A DNA stretch of 64,000 bases. Source: Solwaraspora sp. WMMD1047 (GTDB taxonomy: Bacteria; Actinomycetota; Actinomycetes; Mycobacteriales; Micromonosporaceae). A program made the position numbers and the translations under genes. The DNA lies in the NCBI RefSeq assembly GCF_029626155.1, contig NZ_JARUBL010000001.1, forward strand, positions 992,001 through 1,056,000, written 5' to 3'. Below the pieces are notes generated by a model that saw only the letters and a program-made list of their open reading frames with translations, was not told the origin of the DNA and ran no database searches. This document shows, piece after piece, positions 50,807-59,438 of the stretch (within the stretch, counting starts at the first letter, position 1; the number at the start of each line of letters is the position of its first letter).

Positions 50807-51766
50807 GTGACACATCCAGAGGACGCCGAGCCGGGCCTGGTCCGGGGCGGCGGTTGGACCGCGACCCCGGACCCCGGGGTGGCGGCGGGCACCGGGCCGG
50901 CCGGCTCGGCGGCCGCACCGCCGACCGGGCTGGCCGGCATGGCGACCCGCTTTCTCTTCGGCGAACAGCCCGGACCGGACGGCGAGGTGGTCGCCATCCG
51001 CCGCCAGGTGGCCCGGATCACCCTGGTCGGCGGCGCGCTGCTGGCGGTGATCGTGCTGGCCGCGGCCCTGGTGGTGCGGGCCGCCTCGCCGGATCGGGAC
51101 TCGGCCATCACCGGCGAGGCCAACCGGGTACCGGCCTGGGTGTGGGCACCCGGCGACGGCGCACCGAGCGACGCCCCCGAGCCGTCCGACAGCCCGACCG
51201 GGACCCCGACCCCGACCCCGACTCCGGCGCCGGATCCGCCCGGTGGCTCGGGCGGGAACCCGGCACCGGAGCCGCCCCCGGCCACGTCGGCGGCGGCCGC
51301 CGCGCCGACCCCGACCCCGGCCGGTCTGCGCTCGAACGTCCAGCGGTCGCTGCGGCTGGCCGCCAGCCCGGACCGGTACGTGCGGCACCGCAGCGGCCTG
51401 GGCTTCGTCGACCAGGTGACCGGCAGCAGCCCGGCGGCAACCCGCGAGCAGGCCAGCTTCACGGTGGTGACCGGGCTGGCCGACCGGGACTGCTACTCGT
51501 TCCGGGGCGCGGACGGCCGCTACCTGCGACACTTCGCGTTCCGGATCCGGTACGACGCCGACGACCGCTCGGACGTCTTCGAACGGGACGCCACGTTCTG
51601 CCCGCGCTCGTTCGGCCGGGGCGGCGGGTCGATCGTGCTGGAGTCGGAGAACTTCCGCGGCCGGTTCATCCGCAACCGCAACGGAGAGCTCTTCCTCGAC
51701 CCGATCGAATACTCGTCGTCCTTCGCCGAAAGCGTCACGTTCCAGGCCACCACCGCCTGGTCCTGA
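50807..51766 (+). CDS. Membrane-anchored protein with AbfB (CBM42-like) domain
   Basis: A 319-residue protein. A cytoplasmic N-terminus (1-68) leads to one membrane helix (about 70-92), a long Pro/Thr stalk (near 110-175, including GTPTPTPTPAPDPPGGSGG) and a C-terminal beta-trefoil of the AbfB type (about 180-315; SLRLAASPDRYVRHR, DCYSFRGADGRYLRHF, FIRNRNGELFLDP). AbfB domains bind arabinose side chains of xylan. There is no catalytic domain. GTG 50807 has GGGGGGAGA upstream. Sugar binding at the cell surface is inferred. Confidence 0.85.
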   Translation: MTHPEDAEPGLVRGGGWTATPDPGVAAGTGPAGSAAAPPTGLAGMATRFLFGEQPGPDGEVVAIRRQVARITLVGGALLAVIVLAAALVVRAASPDRDSAITGEANRVPAWVWAPGDGAPSDAPEPSDSPTGTPTPTPTPAPDPPGGSGGNPAPEPPPATSAAAAAPTPTPAGLRSNVQRSLRLAASPDRYVRHRSGLGFVDQVTGSSPAATREQASFTVVTGLADRDCYSFRGADGRYLRHFAFRIRYDADDRSDVFERDATFCPRSFGRGGGSIVLESENFRGRFIRNRNGELFLDPIEYSSSFAESVTFQATTAWS

Positions 51767-51793
51767 CCCCGCACCGCACCCGGCTCCCTTGAA

Positions 51794-52084
51794 TCAACGC
51801 GACCGGTAGGCGTCGGCGCGGTGTTCGATGGCCGTCACGGTCACGACGCGGTCGTCCTCGTCGATCTCGTAGAGGACACGGTACGTGCCGCGCCTGGCCG
51901 ACCAGGTGCCTTCGTACGGCGGCAGGAGAAGTCGTTTGCCGACGCGATGCGGGTTGTCGAGGAGGGCGGTGGTGATGAACTCGTAGACGGCGGCGGAGAT
52001 CTTCTCTGGTAGCCGTCCGGCCAAGGCGCGTGCGGCCGGGCCGGTGACCTGAAGTCGGTAGCGGCCGGGGTCCGGACGGGTCAC
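51794..52084 (-). CDS. RelE/ParE-family toxin
   Basis: A 96-residue protein with the RelE fold pattern: RYRLQVTGPAARALAGRLPE, then KRLLLPPYEGTWSARRGTY, then YRVLYEIDEDDRVVTVTAIE. Arg residues in WSARRGTYRVLYEI are those that act on ribosome-bound mRNA in RelE. It is translationally coupled to its antitoxin (GTGA overlap). Expected activity is mRNA cleavage or gyrase inhibition. Confidence 0.93.
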   Translation of the reverse strand: MTRPDPGRYRLQVTGPAARALAGRLPEKISAAVYEFITTALLDNPHRVGKRLLLPPYEGTWSARRGTYRVLYEIDEDDRVVTVTAIEHRADAYRSR

Positions 52085-52365
52085 CTTGCCTGCTTCGATC
52101 GCTTTGCCATCAGCGCTGCGAGTTCGTCGGCGTCGAGGACGTCACCGGCTTCGACGGCGGCCTTGGACTCGCCAAGTTGCCGCATGGCCTCGGCGCTGGA
52201 GAGAACCTCCAGGGTCTCTTCCAACGCGGCGAGGTCGTCGGCGGAAATGAGCACGGCGGCGGCGTGGCCGTGCCTGGTGATCTCTATCCGCTCATGGGTC
52301 GAGGCCACCTCGTCGATGAGTTCCGAAAGGCGGTTGCGGGCCTCAGTGAACGGCACGGCAGTCAT
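52081..52365 (-). CDS. Phd/YefM-family antitoxin
   Basis: A 94-residue antitoxin. VPFTEARNRLSELIDEV and EITRHGHAAAVLISADDL are typical of Phd/YefM DNA-binding dimers; the C-terminal half is an acidic helix that would block the toxin. It is the first gene of the pair. A palindrome with the YefM core TGTACA lies 32-41 nt upstream of the ATG. Confidence 0.93.
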   Translation of the reverse strand: MTAVPFTEARNRLSELIDEVASTHERIEITRHGHAAAVLISADDLAALEETLEVLSSAEAMRQLGESKAAVEAGDVLDADELAALMAKRSKQAR

Positions 52366-52396
52366 GCTCGAAGTGTAGCCAGATTCTGGCGCGAAG

Positions 52397-52406
52397 TCTG
52401 TACAGA
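52397..52406 (-). promoter_or_regulatory. YefM-type operator palindrome
   Basis: TCTGTACAGA is a perfect 10-bp palindrome centred 36 nt upstream of the antitoxin start. Its TGTACA core is the hexamer recognised by YefM-YoeB in E. coli (established for that system). Binding here is inferred. Confidence 0.55.
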
Positions 52407-52455
52407 ATTCCGGCCAAGGCCACCGGGCACTAAGCCGCCCGGTGGCCTGTGACGG

Positions 52456-53115
52456 CTAGGCGGTCTTCGCGACACCTATGGGGCAGGTCATGCCGTTCGG
52501 GCCGTGGTTGCAGTAACCGTTCGGGTTCTTGGTCGGGGCCAGGTACTGCTGGTGGTAGCTCTCGGCGAAGTAGTACTCCCGCAGCGGCTCGATCTCGGTG
52601 GTGATCTCACCGAGGCCGGCCTTCGCCACCACCGGCGCGAACGCCTCCCGGGACGCCTGCGCCACCGCCAACTGCTCGTCCTCGGTGGTGTAGATCGTCG
52701 ACCGGTACTGCGTACCGATGTCGTTGCCCTGTCGCATGCCCTGGGTGGGGTCGTGGTTCTCCCAGAACACCTTCAGCAGCTGCTCGTAGCTGATCTGAGC
52801 CGGGTCGTAGACCACCTCGACCACCTCGGCGTGCCCGGTGTAACCGGAGCAGACCTCCTCATACGTGGGATTCGGGGTGATACCGCCCGCGTATCCCACC
52901 GAGGTCGTGATCACCCCGGGCAGGGTCCAGAACAGTCGCTCGGCGCCCCAGAAACATCCCATCCCGAACACGGCGACCTTCGCCCCGTCCGGCCACGGAC
53001 CCTGCAACGGGGTGCCCAGCACCTCGTGCGTGCCGACGACCGGGATCGGTGTCTCCCGACCGGGTAGCGCCTGGTCGGGGTTGGGCAGGTTGCCCTTCAT
53101 CCGGCGTAGGAACAC
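52456..53115 (-). CDS. msrA: Peptide-methionine (S)-S-oxide reductase MsrA
   Basis: A 219-residue enzyme that repairs oxidised methionine. The catalytic Cys54 lies in [10 protein letters not shown], and the resolving Cys is likely in [10 protein letters not shown] or MTCPIGV near the C-terminus. [15 protein letters not shown] and YLAPTKNP are family motifs. GTG 53115 has GGAGAGGAG about 7 nt upstream and gives the standard length; the frame continues 23 codons upstream without support. The gene stands alone. Confidence 0.95.
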   Translation of the reverse strand: MFLRRMKGNLPNPDQALPGRETPIPVVGTHEVLGTPLQGPWPDGAKVAVFGMGCFWGAERLFWTLPGVITTSVGYAGGITPNPTYEEVCSGYTGHAEVVEVVYDPAQISYEQLLKVFWENHDPTQGMRQGNDIGTQYRSTIYTTEDEQLAVAQASREAFAPVVAKAGLGEITTEIEPLREYYFAESYHQQYLAPTKNPNGYCNHGPNGMTCPIGVAKTA

Positions 53116-53224
53116 GGTCGACTCCTCTCCCGCGGCTGCCTCTACGCAGCCGTCTAGAGCGTGTAACAACGCGAGCCTTCCCATCCTTACCCGGCCCCGC
53201 GCCGACCTATCAGCCGGCCTGCGG

Positions 53225-55003
53225 TCAGCGGTAGCTGCGGGCCTGGATCGCGTAGAGCCGGGCGTAGTGGCCGCCGGCGGCCATCAGCTCGGTGTGCGTA
53301 CCGGATTCGGCGATCTTCCCGTCGGCCAGCACGATGATCAGGTCGGCCATCCCGACCGTGGAGAACCGGTGCGAGATGAGCAGCGTGATGGTGCCGTGTG
53401 CGCCGGCCGCCGACCGGGCCGCCCCGACGAACCTCTCGAACAGGTCGTGTTCGGCCTGTGGGTCCAGCGCGGCCGTCGGCTCGTCCAGGACCAGCAACAA
53501 CGGATCGGTACGCATCAGCCCGCGGGCCAGCGCCAGCTTCTGCCACTGCCCCTGGGACAGCTCGGCCCCGCCGAACTCCCGGCCGAGCGGGGTGTCCAGG
53601 CCGGCGGGGAGGTCGGCGACCACCGGGTCGGCGCCGGCCTCGGCCACCGCCCGGCCGATCACCGCGTCGTCGTCGCGGCGGCCCAGGTCACCGACCCCGA
53701 CCGCGTGCCTGGCACTGAACTGGAACTTCACGAAGTCCTGGAACGCCCCGCTGGTCCGCTCCCGCCACCGCACCGGGTCCAGCTCGGTCAGCGGTACGCC
53801 GTCCACGGTCACCCGCCCGACGTCCGGCCGGTAGAGCCCGGTCAGCAGCTTGACCAGGGTGGTCTTGCCGGCTCCGTTCACCCCGACCAGGGCGACCGTG
53901 GCGCCGGCCGGCAACCGCACCGACACGTCCCGCAGCACCTCCTCGCCGGTGCCCGGATAGCGGAAGGTGACGTTCTCCAGGGCGATGCCGGTGCGCAACC
54001 GGTCCGGCGGCACCGCCCGGCCGGCCGCGGCGGCGGTGCGCTCGTACTCGACCAGCCAGCGGTAGTCGTCGATCGCGTGTCCGGTCTGGGCCACCCCGCC
54101 GATGCCGGCGGCCGTGATCATGACCTGCGCCCGGAGCAGGCTGCCGAGGGTGATGACCAGCACCAGGTCGCCGGTGCTGGCGCGGCCGTCGGCGGCGAGC
54201 CGGGCCACGAAACCGATCGCCGCGACGAAGCCGGCCGCGTACAGCGCCCAGCCGAACAGCTGCCACCCGGCGCTGCGGACCTGCGCCCGGCGCCGGGCGT
54301 CGAGGACCTGCTCCCAGAGCTGGTCGGCGCGCCGGTCCAGCACGTCGGTCGCCTGCGCGATCCGGGTCTCCTTCGCCGGCTCGGCGGTGATGCAGAGCTC
54401 GTGCAGCTCGTGTTCGGTACGGGTCAGCTCGGCCGTCGCCTGGTGCGCCCGCCGGACCAGGGTGCTGCCCCGGTGGGCAAACCAGAGCGGCGGCACCGCG
54501 AGCACCGCGAGCCCGGCCAGCACCGGGTGTACGGCGCCCAGCAGCGACATGCTCAGCCCGACGCTGAGCAGCGCCGCCCCGGTCTCGCTCAGCGTCCATG
54601 CCGACGCGGCCAGCCCGTACGTGTTGTTGCGCAGCAGCTTGAGTCGGTCCTGGTAGTCCGGCCGTTCCAGGTGCTCGATGGTGGCGATCCGCGCCGCCCG
54701 CCCGAGAATCTCCTGGTTGAGCGCGACGCTCACCGCCGCCGACAGGTCCGTACGCAGGCTGCCCTGCACCCGCGACCCGGCGGTGACCATCATGAACCCC
54801 GCCGCACCGAGCGCCGCCGCACCCAGCACTCCCGCCGCCGACCCGAGCCCGGCGGAGTCGACGAGCCAACGCTGCGCCCAGCCGGTGGCCGCCGCGGCGA
54901 CCGCCACCAGGTTCACCAGCAGGATCGCCCCGACCACCTGGAGCTTGTTGTCCCGGAAGGCGATCGCCAGCACATGCCGGACCACCCGCAGCCGCCCGGT
55001 CAC
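53225..55003 (-). CDS. ABC exporter half-transporter B
   Basis: A 592-residue fusion of a six-helix membrane domain (about 20-320) and an ATPase domain. Walker [12 protein letters not shown] has its Lys at residue 380; the signature is [12 protein letters not shown], Walker [14 protein letters not shown], and the H-loop LLISHRFS. The signature deviates from LSGGQ at the third residue (Q for G), suggesting one degenerate ATP site in a heterodimer. GTG 55003 overlaps the partner gene's stop by 4 nt. Substrate unknown. Confidence 0.93.
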   Translation of the reverse strand: MTGRLRVVRHVLAIAFRDNKLQVVGAILLVNLVAVAAAATGWAQRWLVDSAGLGSAAGVLGAAALGAAGFMMVTAGSRVQGSLRTDLSAAVSVALNQEILGRAARIATIEHLERPDYQDRLKLLRNNTYGLAASAWTLSETGAALLSVGLSMSLLGAVHPVLAGLAVLAVPPLWFAHRGSTLVRRAHQATAELTRTEHELHELCITAEPAKETRIAQATDVLDRRADQLWEQVLDARRRAQVRSAGWQLFGWALYAAGFVAAIGFVARLAADGRASTGDLVLVITLGSLLRAQVMITAAGIGGVAQTGHAIDDYRWLVEYERTAAAAGRAVPPDRLRTGIALENVTFRYPGTGEEVLRDVSVRLPAGATVALVGVNGAGKTTLVKLLTGLYRPDVGRVTVDGVPLTELDPVRWRERTSGAFQDFVKFQFSARHAVGVGDLGRRDDDAVIGRAVAEAGADPVVADLPAGLDTPLGREFGGAELSQGQWQKLALARGLMRTDPLLLVLDEPTAALDPQAEHDLFERFVGAARSAAGAHGTITLLISHRFSTVGMADLIIVLADGKIAESGTHTELMAAGGHYARLYAIQARSYR

Positions 55004-56946
55004 CGGTCACCCCCACGGTCGGCGCCGACGAACCGCGCCGCCTGCAGGCGGAACAGCCGGCCGTACTCGCTGCCGGTGGCGACCAGCTCGTCGTGGTTGC
55101 CGGCGGCGACGATCCGGCCGCCGTCGAGCAGCACGATCCGGTCCGCGTTGCGGATCGTGGAGAGCCGGTGCGAGATCAGCAGCACGGTCGCGCCGTCGAC
55201 CGCCTGGACCACCCGGTCGAAGAACTCCGCTTCGGCGGCGACGTCGAGGTGGGCGGTCGGCTCGTCCAGGACCACGAGCTGCCGGCCGGCGCGCACCGCG
55301 TACAGGGCGCGGGCCAGCGCGATGCGTTGCCACTGCCCGCCGGAGAGGTCGACCCCGCCGGACCTGGTCCGGGTCAGCGGGGTGTCCAGGCCGGCGGGCA
55401 GCCCGGCCAGCAGCCCGTCGGCCCCGGCCGCCTCGGCGGCCCGCCAGATCTCGGCGTCGTCGCCCGGGTGTTCGCCCGCGCCGAGGGCGATGTTGTCGCG
55501 GGCGGAGAGCGGATAGCGGACGAAGTCCTGGAACACCACGGTCAGCCGCCGCTGCCACTGCCGTGGGTCCAGCTCGGCCAGGTCGACGCCGTCGACGACG
55601 ATCCGCCCGGCGGTCGGCTGGTACAGCCCGCCGAGCAGCTTCATCATCGTCGTCTTCCCGGCGCCGTTGACCCCGACGACGGCCACCACCTCGCCGGCCC
55701 GGACGGTCAGGTCCAGCCCGTACAGGGTGTCCCGCTCCGCCCCCGGATACCGGAACCGCACCCCCTCGAACACGACACCCACCCCGCGCGCACTCGGCCC
55801 CGCACCGGGCCGACCTGCCACCGCGCCGGGCGGGTCGGCTAGCGCGCCGGGCCGGCCTGTTGCCGGGGCGGGGTGGCCGGCGCCGAGCCGGTCGAGTGCG
55901 GCGACGGCGCCCAGGCCGTACTCGATGTCGAAGGCTTCCAGGCCCATGCCGGTGATCCGGAAGATGCCGGCGGCCGCTCCGATGCAGACGGTCAGCTCGG
56001 CCACGCTCATCGTGCCGCGGGCGGCGGCCAGGCCGGGCACCGCGTAGACGGCGGCGGCGATGGCGAACGAGAGCGCCAGCACCCACCCCTGCCGGCGGAC
56101 GATCGAGGCGTTCAACGCCCGGACGGTGCCGAGCCGTTCGGTCTCGTTGGCCAGCCGGCGGGCCATCAGCCACCCGCCGAGCCCGAACATCCGCAGCTCC
56201 TTGCCGGCCTCGGTGCCGGCGGCCAGCTCCGACAGGTAGTTCGTCCGGCGCTCCTGCGGGACCAGCTGCTCCCAGATCCCGGCCGCCGCCGTCCACTGTT
56301 GCCGGATCACCGCCCGCAGGAACAGCGCCGCGCCGAGCAACCCCACCGCCAGGGGTACGGAGTACGCCGCCAGCAGCCCCGCCGAGACCACCGCGGTGGC
56401 GATCCGGAACAGCAGCTTGGCCTGCCCGGTGGCGGCGGTGCCGGCCGACCGGATCCGCCAGCCGTTGTTACCCAGGTCGGAGGCGCGCAGCGCGTCGTCG
56501 GCGAACGCCGTTTCCGCCAGGTGCGCGATGCCGGCCGGCGCGGTGGCGATCCGCCGCAGCCGTTGCCGCAGCCGGCGGTCGATCTGCTGGGCGGCGAGCT
56601 GGTCGAGGGTGTCCCGGGCCAGCTCACCGAACTGTTCAATCACGAGTACGACGGCGAACGCGACGAGCGGCCAGAGCAGTCCCGCGGTCCGCCCCTCGCC
56701 GGCCGCCTCGATGAGCGAGCCGACCAGCCAGCCGGTGGCCACGGCGAGCGCACCCGGGGCGAAGACGGTGACGGTGTGCGCGGTGAGCAGGGCGCTGGCG
56801 TACCCTCGGCCGGCCAGCGGCAGGAGCCGGACCAGCCGGATCCGCTCGGCGGCGATCTCGCTGGCGGGCCGGGGCTCCGGCGCCATCCCGGAGACCGCCC
56901 GCACCAGCCGGTGCGCCGCACCCCCGGCCAGGTCGAACCACCGCAT
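55000..56946 (-). CDS. ABC exporter half-transporter A
   Basis: A 648-residue partner of the half-transporter downstream. Membrane helices lie at about 48-330, an Ala/Pro/Gly linker near 365-395, then Walker A with Lys431 ([11 protein letters not shown]), a canonical signature DLSGGQWQRIAL, Walker B LVVLDEPTAHLD and the H-loop LLISHRLS. Canonical and degenerate signatures in the pair fit a heterodimeric exporter. ATG 56946 is chosen; an upstream ATG at 57027 would add 27 residues lacking conserved character. The AraC-type regulator lies 99 bp upstream in the same direction. Confidence 0.92.
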   Translation of the reverse strand: MRWFDLAGGAAHRLVRAVSGMAPEPRPASEIAAERIRLVRLLPLAGRGYASALLTAHTVTVFAPGALAVATGWLVGSLIEAAGEGRTAGLLWPLVAFAVVLVIEQFGELARDTLDQLAAQQIDRRLRQRLRRIATAPAGIAHLAETAFADDALRASDLGNNGWRIRSAGTAATGQAKLLFRIATAVVSAGLLAAYSVPLAVGLLGAALFLRAVIRQQWTAAAGIWEQLVPQERRTNYLSELAAGTEAGKELRMFGLGGWLMARRLANETERLGTVRALNASIVRRQGWVLALSFAIAAAVYAVPGLAAARGTMSVAELTVCIGAAAGIFRITGMGLEAFDIEYGLGAVAALDRLGAGHPAPATGRPGALADPPGAVAGRPGAGPSARGVGVVFEGVRFRYPGAERDTLYGLDLTVRAGEVVAVVGVNGAGKTTMMKLLGGLYQPTAGRIVVDGVDLAELDPRQWQRRLTVVFQDFVRYPLSARDNIALGAGEHPGDDAEIWRAAEAAGADGLLAGLPAGLDTPLTRTRSGGVDLSGGQWQRIALARALYAVRAGRQLVVLDEPTAHLDVAAEAEFFDRVVQAVDGATVLLISHRLSTIRNADRIVLLDGGRIVAAGNHDELVATGSEYGRLFRLQAARFVGADRGGDR

Positions 56947-57045
56947 GCCGCCCCCAGCCCCCGCGCCGACGCAACGACTGTCCTTGATACCTCCCACTGT
57001 CCATCCAGGCCATGCATTTATCACCAATCGGACCAGCGGCGACGG

Positions 57046-58026
57046 TCAGTCCGGCCGGCCGCCCGGGTCGCCCGTCGCCGAGCGGTACCGCGACGGTGGG
57101 ACTCCGTACCGCTGGAGAAACGCCACGCGGAGGGTTTCGGCGGACCCGAACCCGCACCGCGCCGCGATGCGGGGCAGCGGCAGCGGCGTGGAGGTGAGCA
57201 GGTGCGCGGCGGCCGCCACCCGCAGGTGCCGGACTGCCCGGCCGGGCGTCTGGCCGAGGTGGGTGCGGAACAGTCGGGTCAGGTGGCGGACGCTGACCCC
57301 GGCGATCTCGGCCAGCGCGGCGGTGTCCAGGTCGCTGGCGAGGTTCGCGTTGATGTGCGCGGTCACCCGGCGTACCACGTCGTTGTCGGACGGCGGCGCG
57401 GCCGTGAAGATGCTCATCTGGGCCTGGTTGCCCGGCCGCTGCAGGTAGGTGACCAGGTCGCGGGAGACGAGCCGGGCCAGCTCGGCGCCGTGGTCCTCCT
57501 GCACGAACGCCAGCGCCAGGTCCAGGGCGCTGGTGACCCCCGCCGCGGTGGAGACCTTTCCGTCCCGGATGTAGATCGGGTCGGGATCGACGGTGATCCG
57601 GGGGTGCCGGGCGGCGAGTCCGGCGGCGAACCGCCAGTGGGTGGTGGCCCGCCGGCCGTCGAGCAGCCCGGCGGCGGCCAGGATGCTGGCGCCGGTGCAG
57701 ACCGACGCGACCCGCCGGCTGATCTGGGCCAGCCGCTGGACGTGGGCGACGATCCGGGGGTTGGCGGCGGCACGCGCATGCCCGAGCCCACCGGAGACGA
57801 TGAGCGTGTCGAGCGGGCTGGTGAGCCGTTCGAGCGCGTACCCGCTCTGCAGGACCACCCCCGGCCCGCAGGTGATCGGCCGCCGTCCGGGGCTGACCAC
57901 CAGAACCTGGTACGGCGTGCCGACGTTGCCGGTCACGTTGGCCATGCCGAGGGTGGTGGTGACGCAGGCGATGTCGAGCAGTTCGGCGTCGTCGTAGCCG
58001 ACCACCGCCACCGGGCGCGTCTCCAC
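57046..58026 (-). CDS. GlxA-family AraC transcriptional regulator
   Basis: A 326-residue regulator: a DJ-1/PfpI-like N-terminal domain (AVVGYDDAELLDIACVTTTL, and the nucleophile-elbow region VASVCTGASILAAAGLLDG) followed by an AraC DNA-binding domain in the last 100 residues (TAALAEIAGVSVRHLTRLF, GFGSAETLRVAFLQRYG). GlxA-type regulators usually activate a neighbouring gene in response to an unknown metabolite. Candidates are the ABC exporter downstream and the divergent membrane-protein gene. GTG 58026. Confidence 0.92.
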   Translation of the reverse strand: METRPVAVVGYDDAELLDIACVTTTLGMANVTGNVGTPYQVLVVSPGRRPITCGPGVVLQSGYALERLTSPLDTLIVSGGLGHARAAANPRIVAHVQRLAQISRRVASVCTGASILAAAGLLDGRRATTHWRFAAGLAARHPRITVDPDPIYIRDGKVSTAAGVTSALDLALAFVQEDHGAELARLVSRDLVTYLQRPGNQAQMSIFTAAPPSDNDVVRRVTAHINANLASDLDTAALAEIAGVSVRHLTRLFRTHLGQTPGRAVRHLRVAAAAHLLTSTPLPLPRIAARCGFGSAETLRVAFLQRYGVPPSRYRSATGDPGGRPD

Positions 58027-58138
58027 CCGCCGAGCGTAGACCCGCCGGGCCGGCCGAACAGACCGGTGTCCCACGGTTTCGGACCTGTCGCGTCGGGCGG
58101 GTGGCCGCCCCCGGGCGGCGTCCGCGACGGTGTTGGCC

Positions 58139-58756
58139 ATGGCACCTACCGCACCCGCACCGGCCCGGCTCGAGAACCGGCCCGCTGCCACCCCTGCCAC
58201 CGGCGGAAGCGGCTGGCGGGCCGCCGTCTCGGCGGTCGGCCGGCGCTGGCCGACCTGGTTCGCGGTGGCCTTGGCGACGGTGAGCCTCTGGGATGTCGAT
58301 GACGGCCGGGAGTACGCGTTCCTGCTGGTGCTGGCCGCCACCGGATACCTGTTCGTCGCGGTCGTCGACCGGCCCCGCACCACCTGGCCGGGGCTGTTCG
58401 CGTTCACCGGCGCGGTGGTGGTTTTCCGGGTGGCCGACCTCGACCCGATGCCCGCGATGGCGCTGGTGGCGGTCGCGCTCGTCGCGGTGGGGCTGCTCGC
58501 CGGGCAACTGCGCCGGCCCGGCCTGCCCGCGCTGCAGTCGCCGGCTGCGTTCGGCTTCATCGCGCTCGCCGTGGTGGCGTTGTCGGTGCCCGCCGAGGTG
58601 GGCGGTTTCCTGGTCGCCGCCGGGCTGCTCGGCCACGCCGCCTGGGACTTCCTGCACTGGCGGGCCAACCGGATCGTCGTACGCTCATTCGCCGAGTGGT
58701 GCGGCGTGCTGGACGCCATCCTCGGCGCCGGAATCCTGCTGCTCCTGCTGCGCTGA
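58139..58756 (+). CDS. Hypothetical polytopic membrane protein, divergent from GlxA
   Basis: A 205-residue protein with about six membrane helices (from residue 36), the last ending ILLLLLR. A short Ala/Pro-rich N-terminus precedes them. ATG 58139 is used; GTG 58130 would add three residues. It faces the GlxA-type regulator across 112 bp, an arrangement in which AraC-type regulators often control the divergent gene. No family is recognised. Its last 200 bp overlap an antisense frame described at 58557-58952. Confidence 0.78.
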   Translation: MAPTAPAPARLENRPAATPATGGSGWRAAVSAVGRRWPTWFAVALATVSLWDVDDGREYAFLLVLAATGYLFVAVVDRPRTTWPGLFAFTGAVVVFRVADLDPMPAMALVAVALVAVGLLAGQLRRPGLPALQSPAAFGFIALAVVALSVPAEVGGFLVAAGLLGHAAWDFLHWRANRIVVRSFAEWCGVLDAILGAGILLLLLR

Positions 58757-58952
58757 CGTCCTGCAGCATCGAGCAGCCGTACACGCTCAGCCCGATCCGG
58801 TCGTCGGCGAAGTCGTGCAGCAGCACCAGCTTCGCCGGTTGGCACGGCCACTGTGCCGCGCAGGCCCGGCAGAGCCAGGTGGGCCGCAACGGCCGGTGCC
58901 GCCGCAGCTCGTCCAGCCCCGCGACCGGTCCGCCGATCGGCCCGCCAGCCAC
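58557..58952 (-). CDS. Small Cys-containing protein with WPC motif (possibly frameshifted)
   Basis: A frame of 131 residues that reads RPTWLCRACAAQWPCQPAKL, then VLLHDFADDRIGLSVYGCSML, resembling a recurrent small actinomycete protein found beside XRE/DUF397 pairs, often labelled flavin reductase without evidence. That resemblance covers only residues 1-70. Beyond it the frame runs for 200 bp antisense to the membrane-protein gene and becomes Arg-rich and unconvincing, so the true gene may end near 58757 through a frameshift. GTG 58952 begins 5 nt after the stop of the upstream small gene. Confidence 0.4.
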   Translation of the reverse strand: MAGGPIGGPVAGLDELRRHRPLRPTWLCRACAAQWPCQPAKLVLLHDFADDRIGLSVYGCSMLQDVSAAGAAGFRRRGWRPARRTTRRMSVRRSGWPASAGSPRRRGRAARRRPGNRPPRRAPTTPPRRAR

Positions 58953-58956
58953 GCCG

Positions 58957-59232
58957 TCACCCGCGCCCCGGCCGCCCGGCGACCGGCGCCGCGTTCGCCC
59001 CGATGGACCGCCGCCGCCAGCCGGGTCCGCGGTTGAGGTCCCGCTCCCGAGGGGGTACGGGCGGCAGATCGGGGTCCACCTCGCGGGGTGGTGGGTCGGT
59101 TGGTGCCCCCGGTCGGGGTGCTCCGAGCGCGGGTTCTTCGGTATCTGGCGTGGTGGCTTCGGCCGCGTCCGTTCCGGGTGGCTCGGTCGGCGCGGCGGTG
59201 GTGTGCTCATCCCGGTCGTGGTTCGTAGGCAT
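58957..59232 (-). CDS. Small disordered hypothetical protein
   Basis: A 91-residue protein, acidic and Thr/Glu/Pro-rich at the N-terminus (TTPDTEEPALGAPRPGAPTD) and basic at the C-terminus; likely unstructured. Support for it is the AAGGGAG ribosome-binding site (59239-59245) 6 nt before ATG 59232. It begins a reverse-strand pair with the WPC-motif frame and is divergent from the XRE regulator. A 12-bp hairpin lies in its leader. Function unknown. Confidence 0.55.
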   Translation of the reverse strand: MPTNHDRDEHTTAAPTEPPGTDAAEATTPDTEEPALGAPRPGAPTDPPPREVDPDLPPVPPRERDLNRGPGWRRRSIGANAAPVAGRPGRG

Positions 59233-59266
59233 GGCGTTCTCCCTTGTCTTCTCGTCGGCCGGTGGT

Positions 59267-59305
59267 GGGCCGCCGCCCTCGCGGGCACGGGCGGGGCGGC
59301 GGCCC
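59267..59305. promoter_or_regulatory. 12-bp perfect stem-loop between small gene and XRE regulator
   Basis: GGGCCGCCGCCC (59267-59278) and GGGCGGCGGCCC (59294-59305) are exact inverted arms around a 15-nt loop. It lies 35 nt upstream of the reverse-strand ATG and 134 nt before the XRE start. It could be an operator for the XRE protein or an RNA hairpin in the leader of the small gene. Confidence 0.5.
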
Positions 59306-59438
59306 GGCGGTCACGGGCCGGCGGTTTTGCCGGGGGAGAGGTTGCCGTGCGTGACCGCGTACCCACAGTCTGGTCGTGTTTGCACTATCGTCGGCAGGGT
59401 CGACGCGTGGACCACCCTGTTGTCCAGAGGAGCCGCCA

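Noticed and set aside
53225-58026. ABC exporter with GlxA regulator as a lanthipeptide or bacteriocin export locus
   Set aside because: No precursor-like small gene or peptidase domain is present; both proteins lack the C39 domain.
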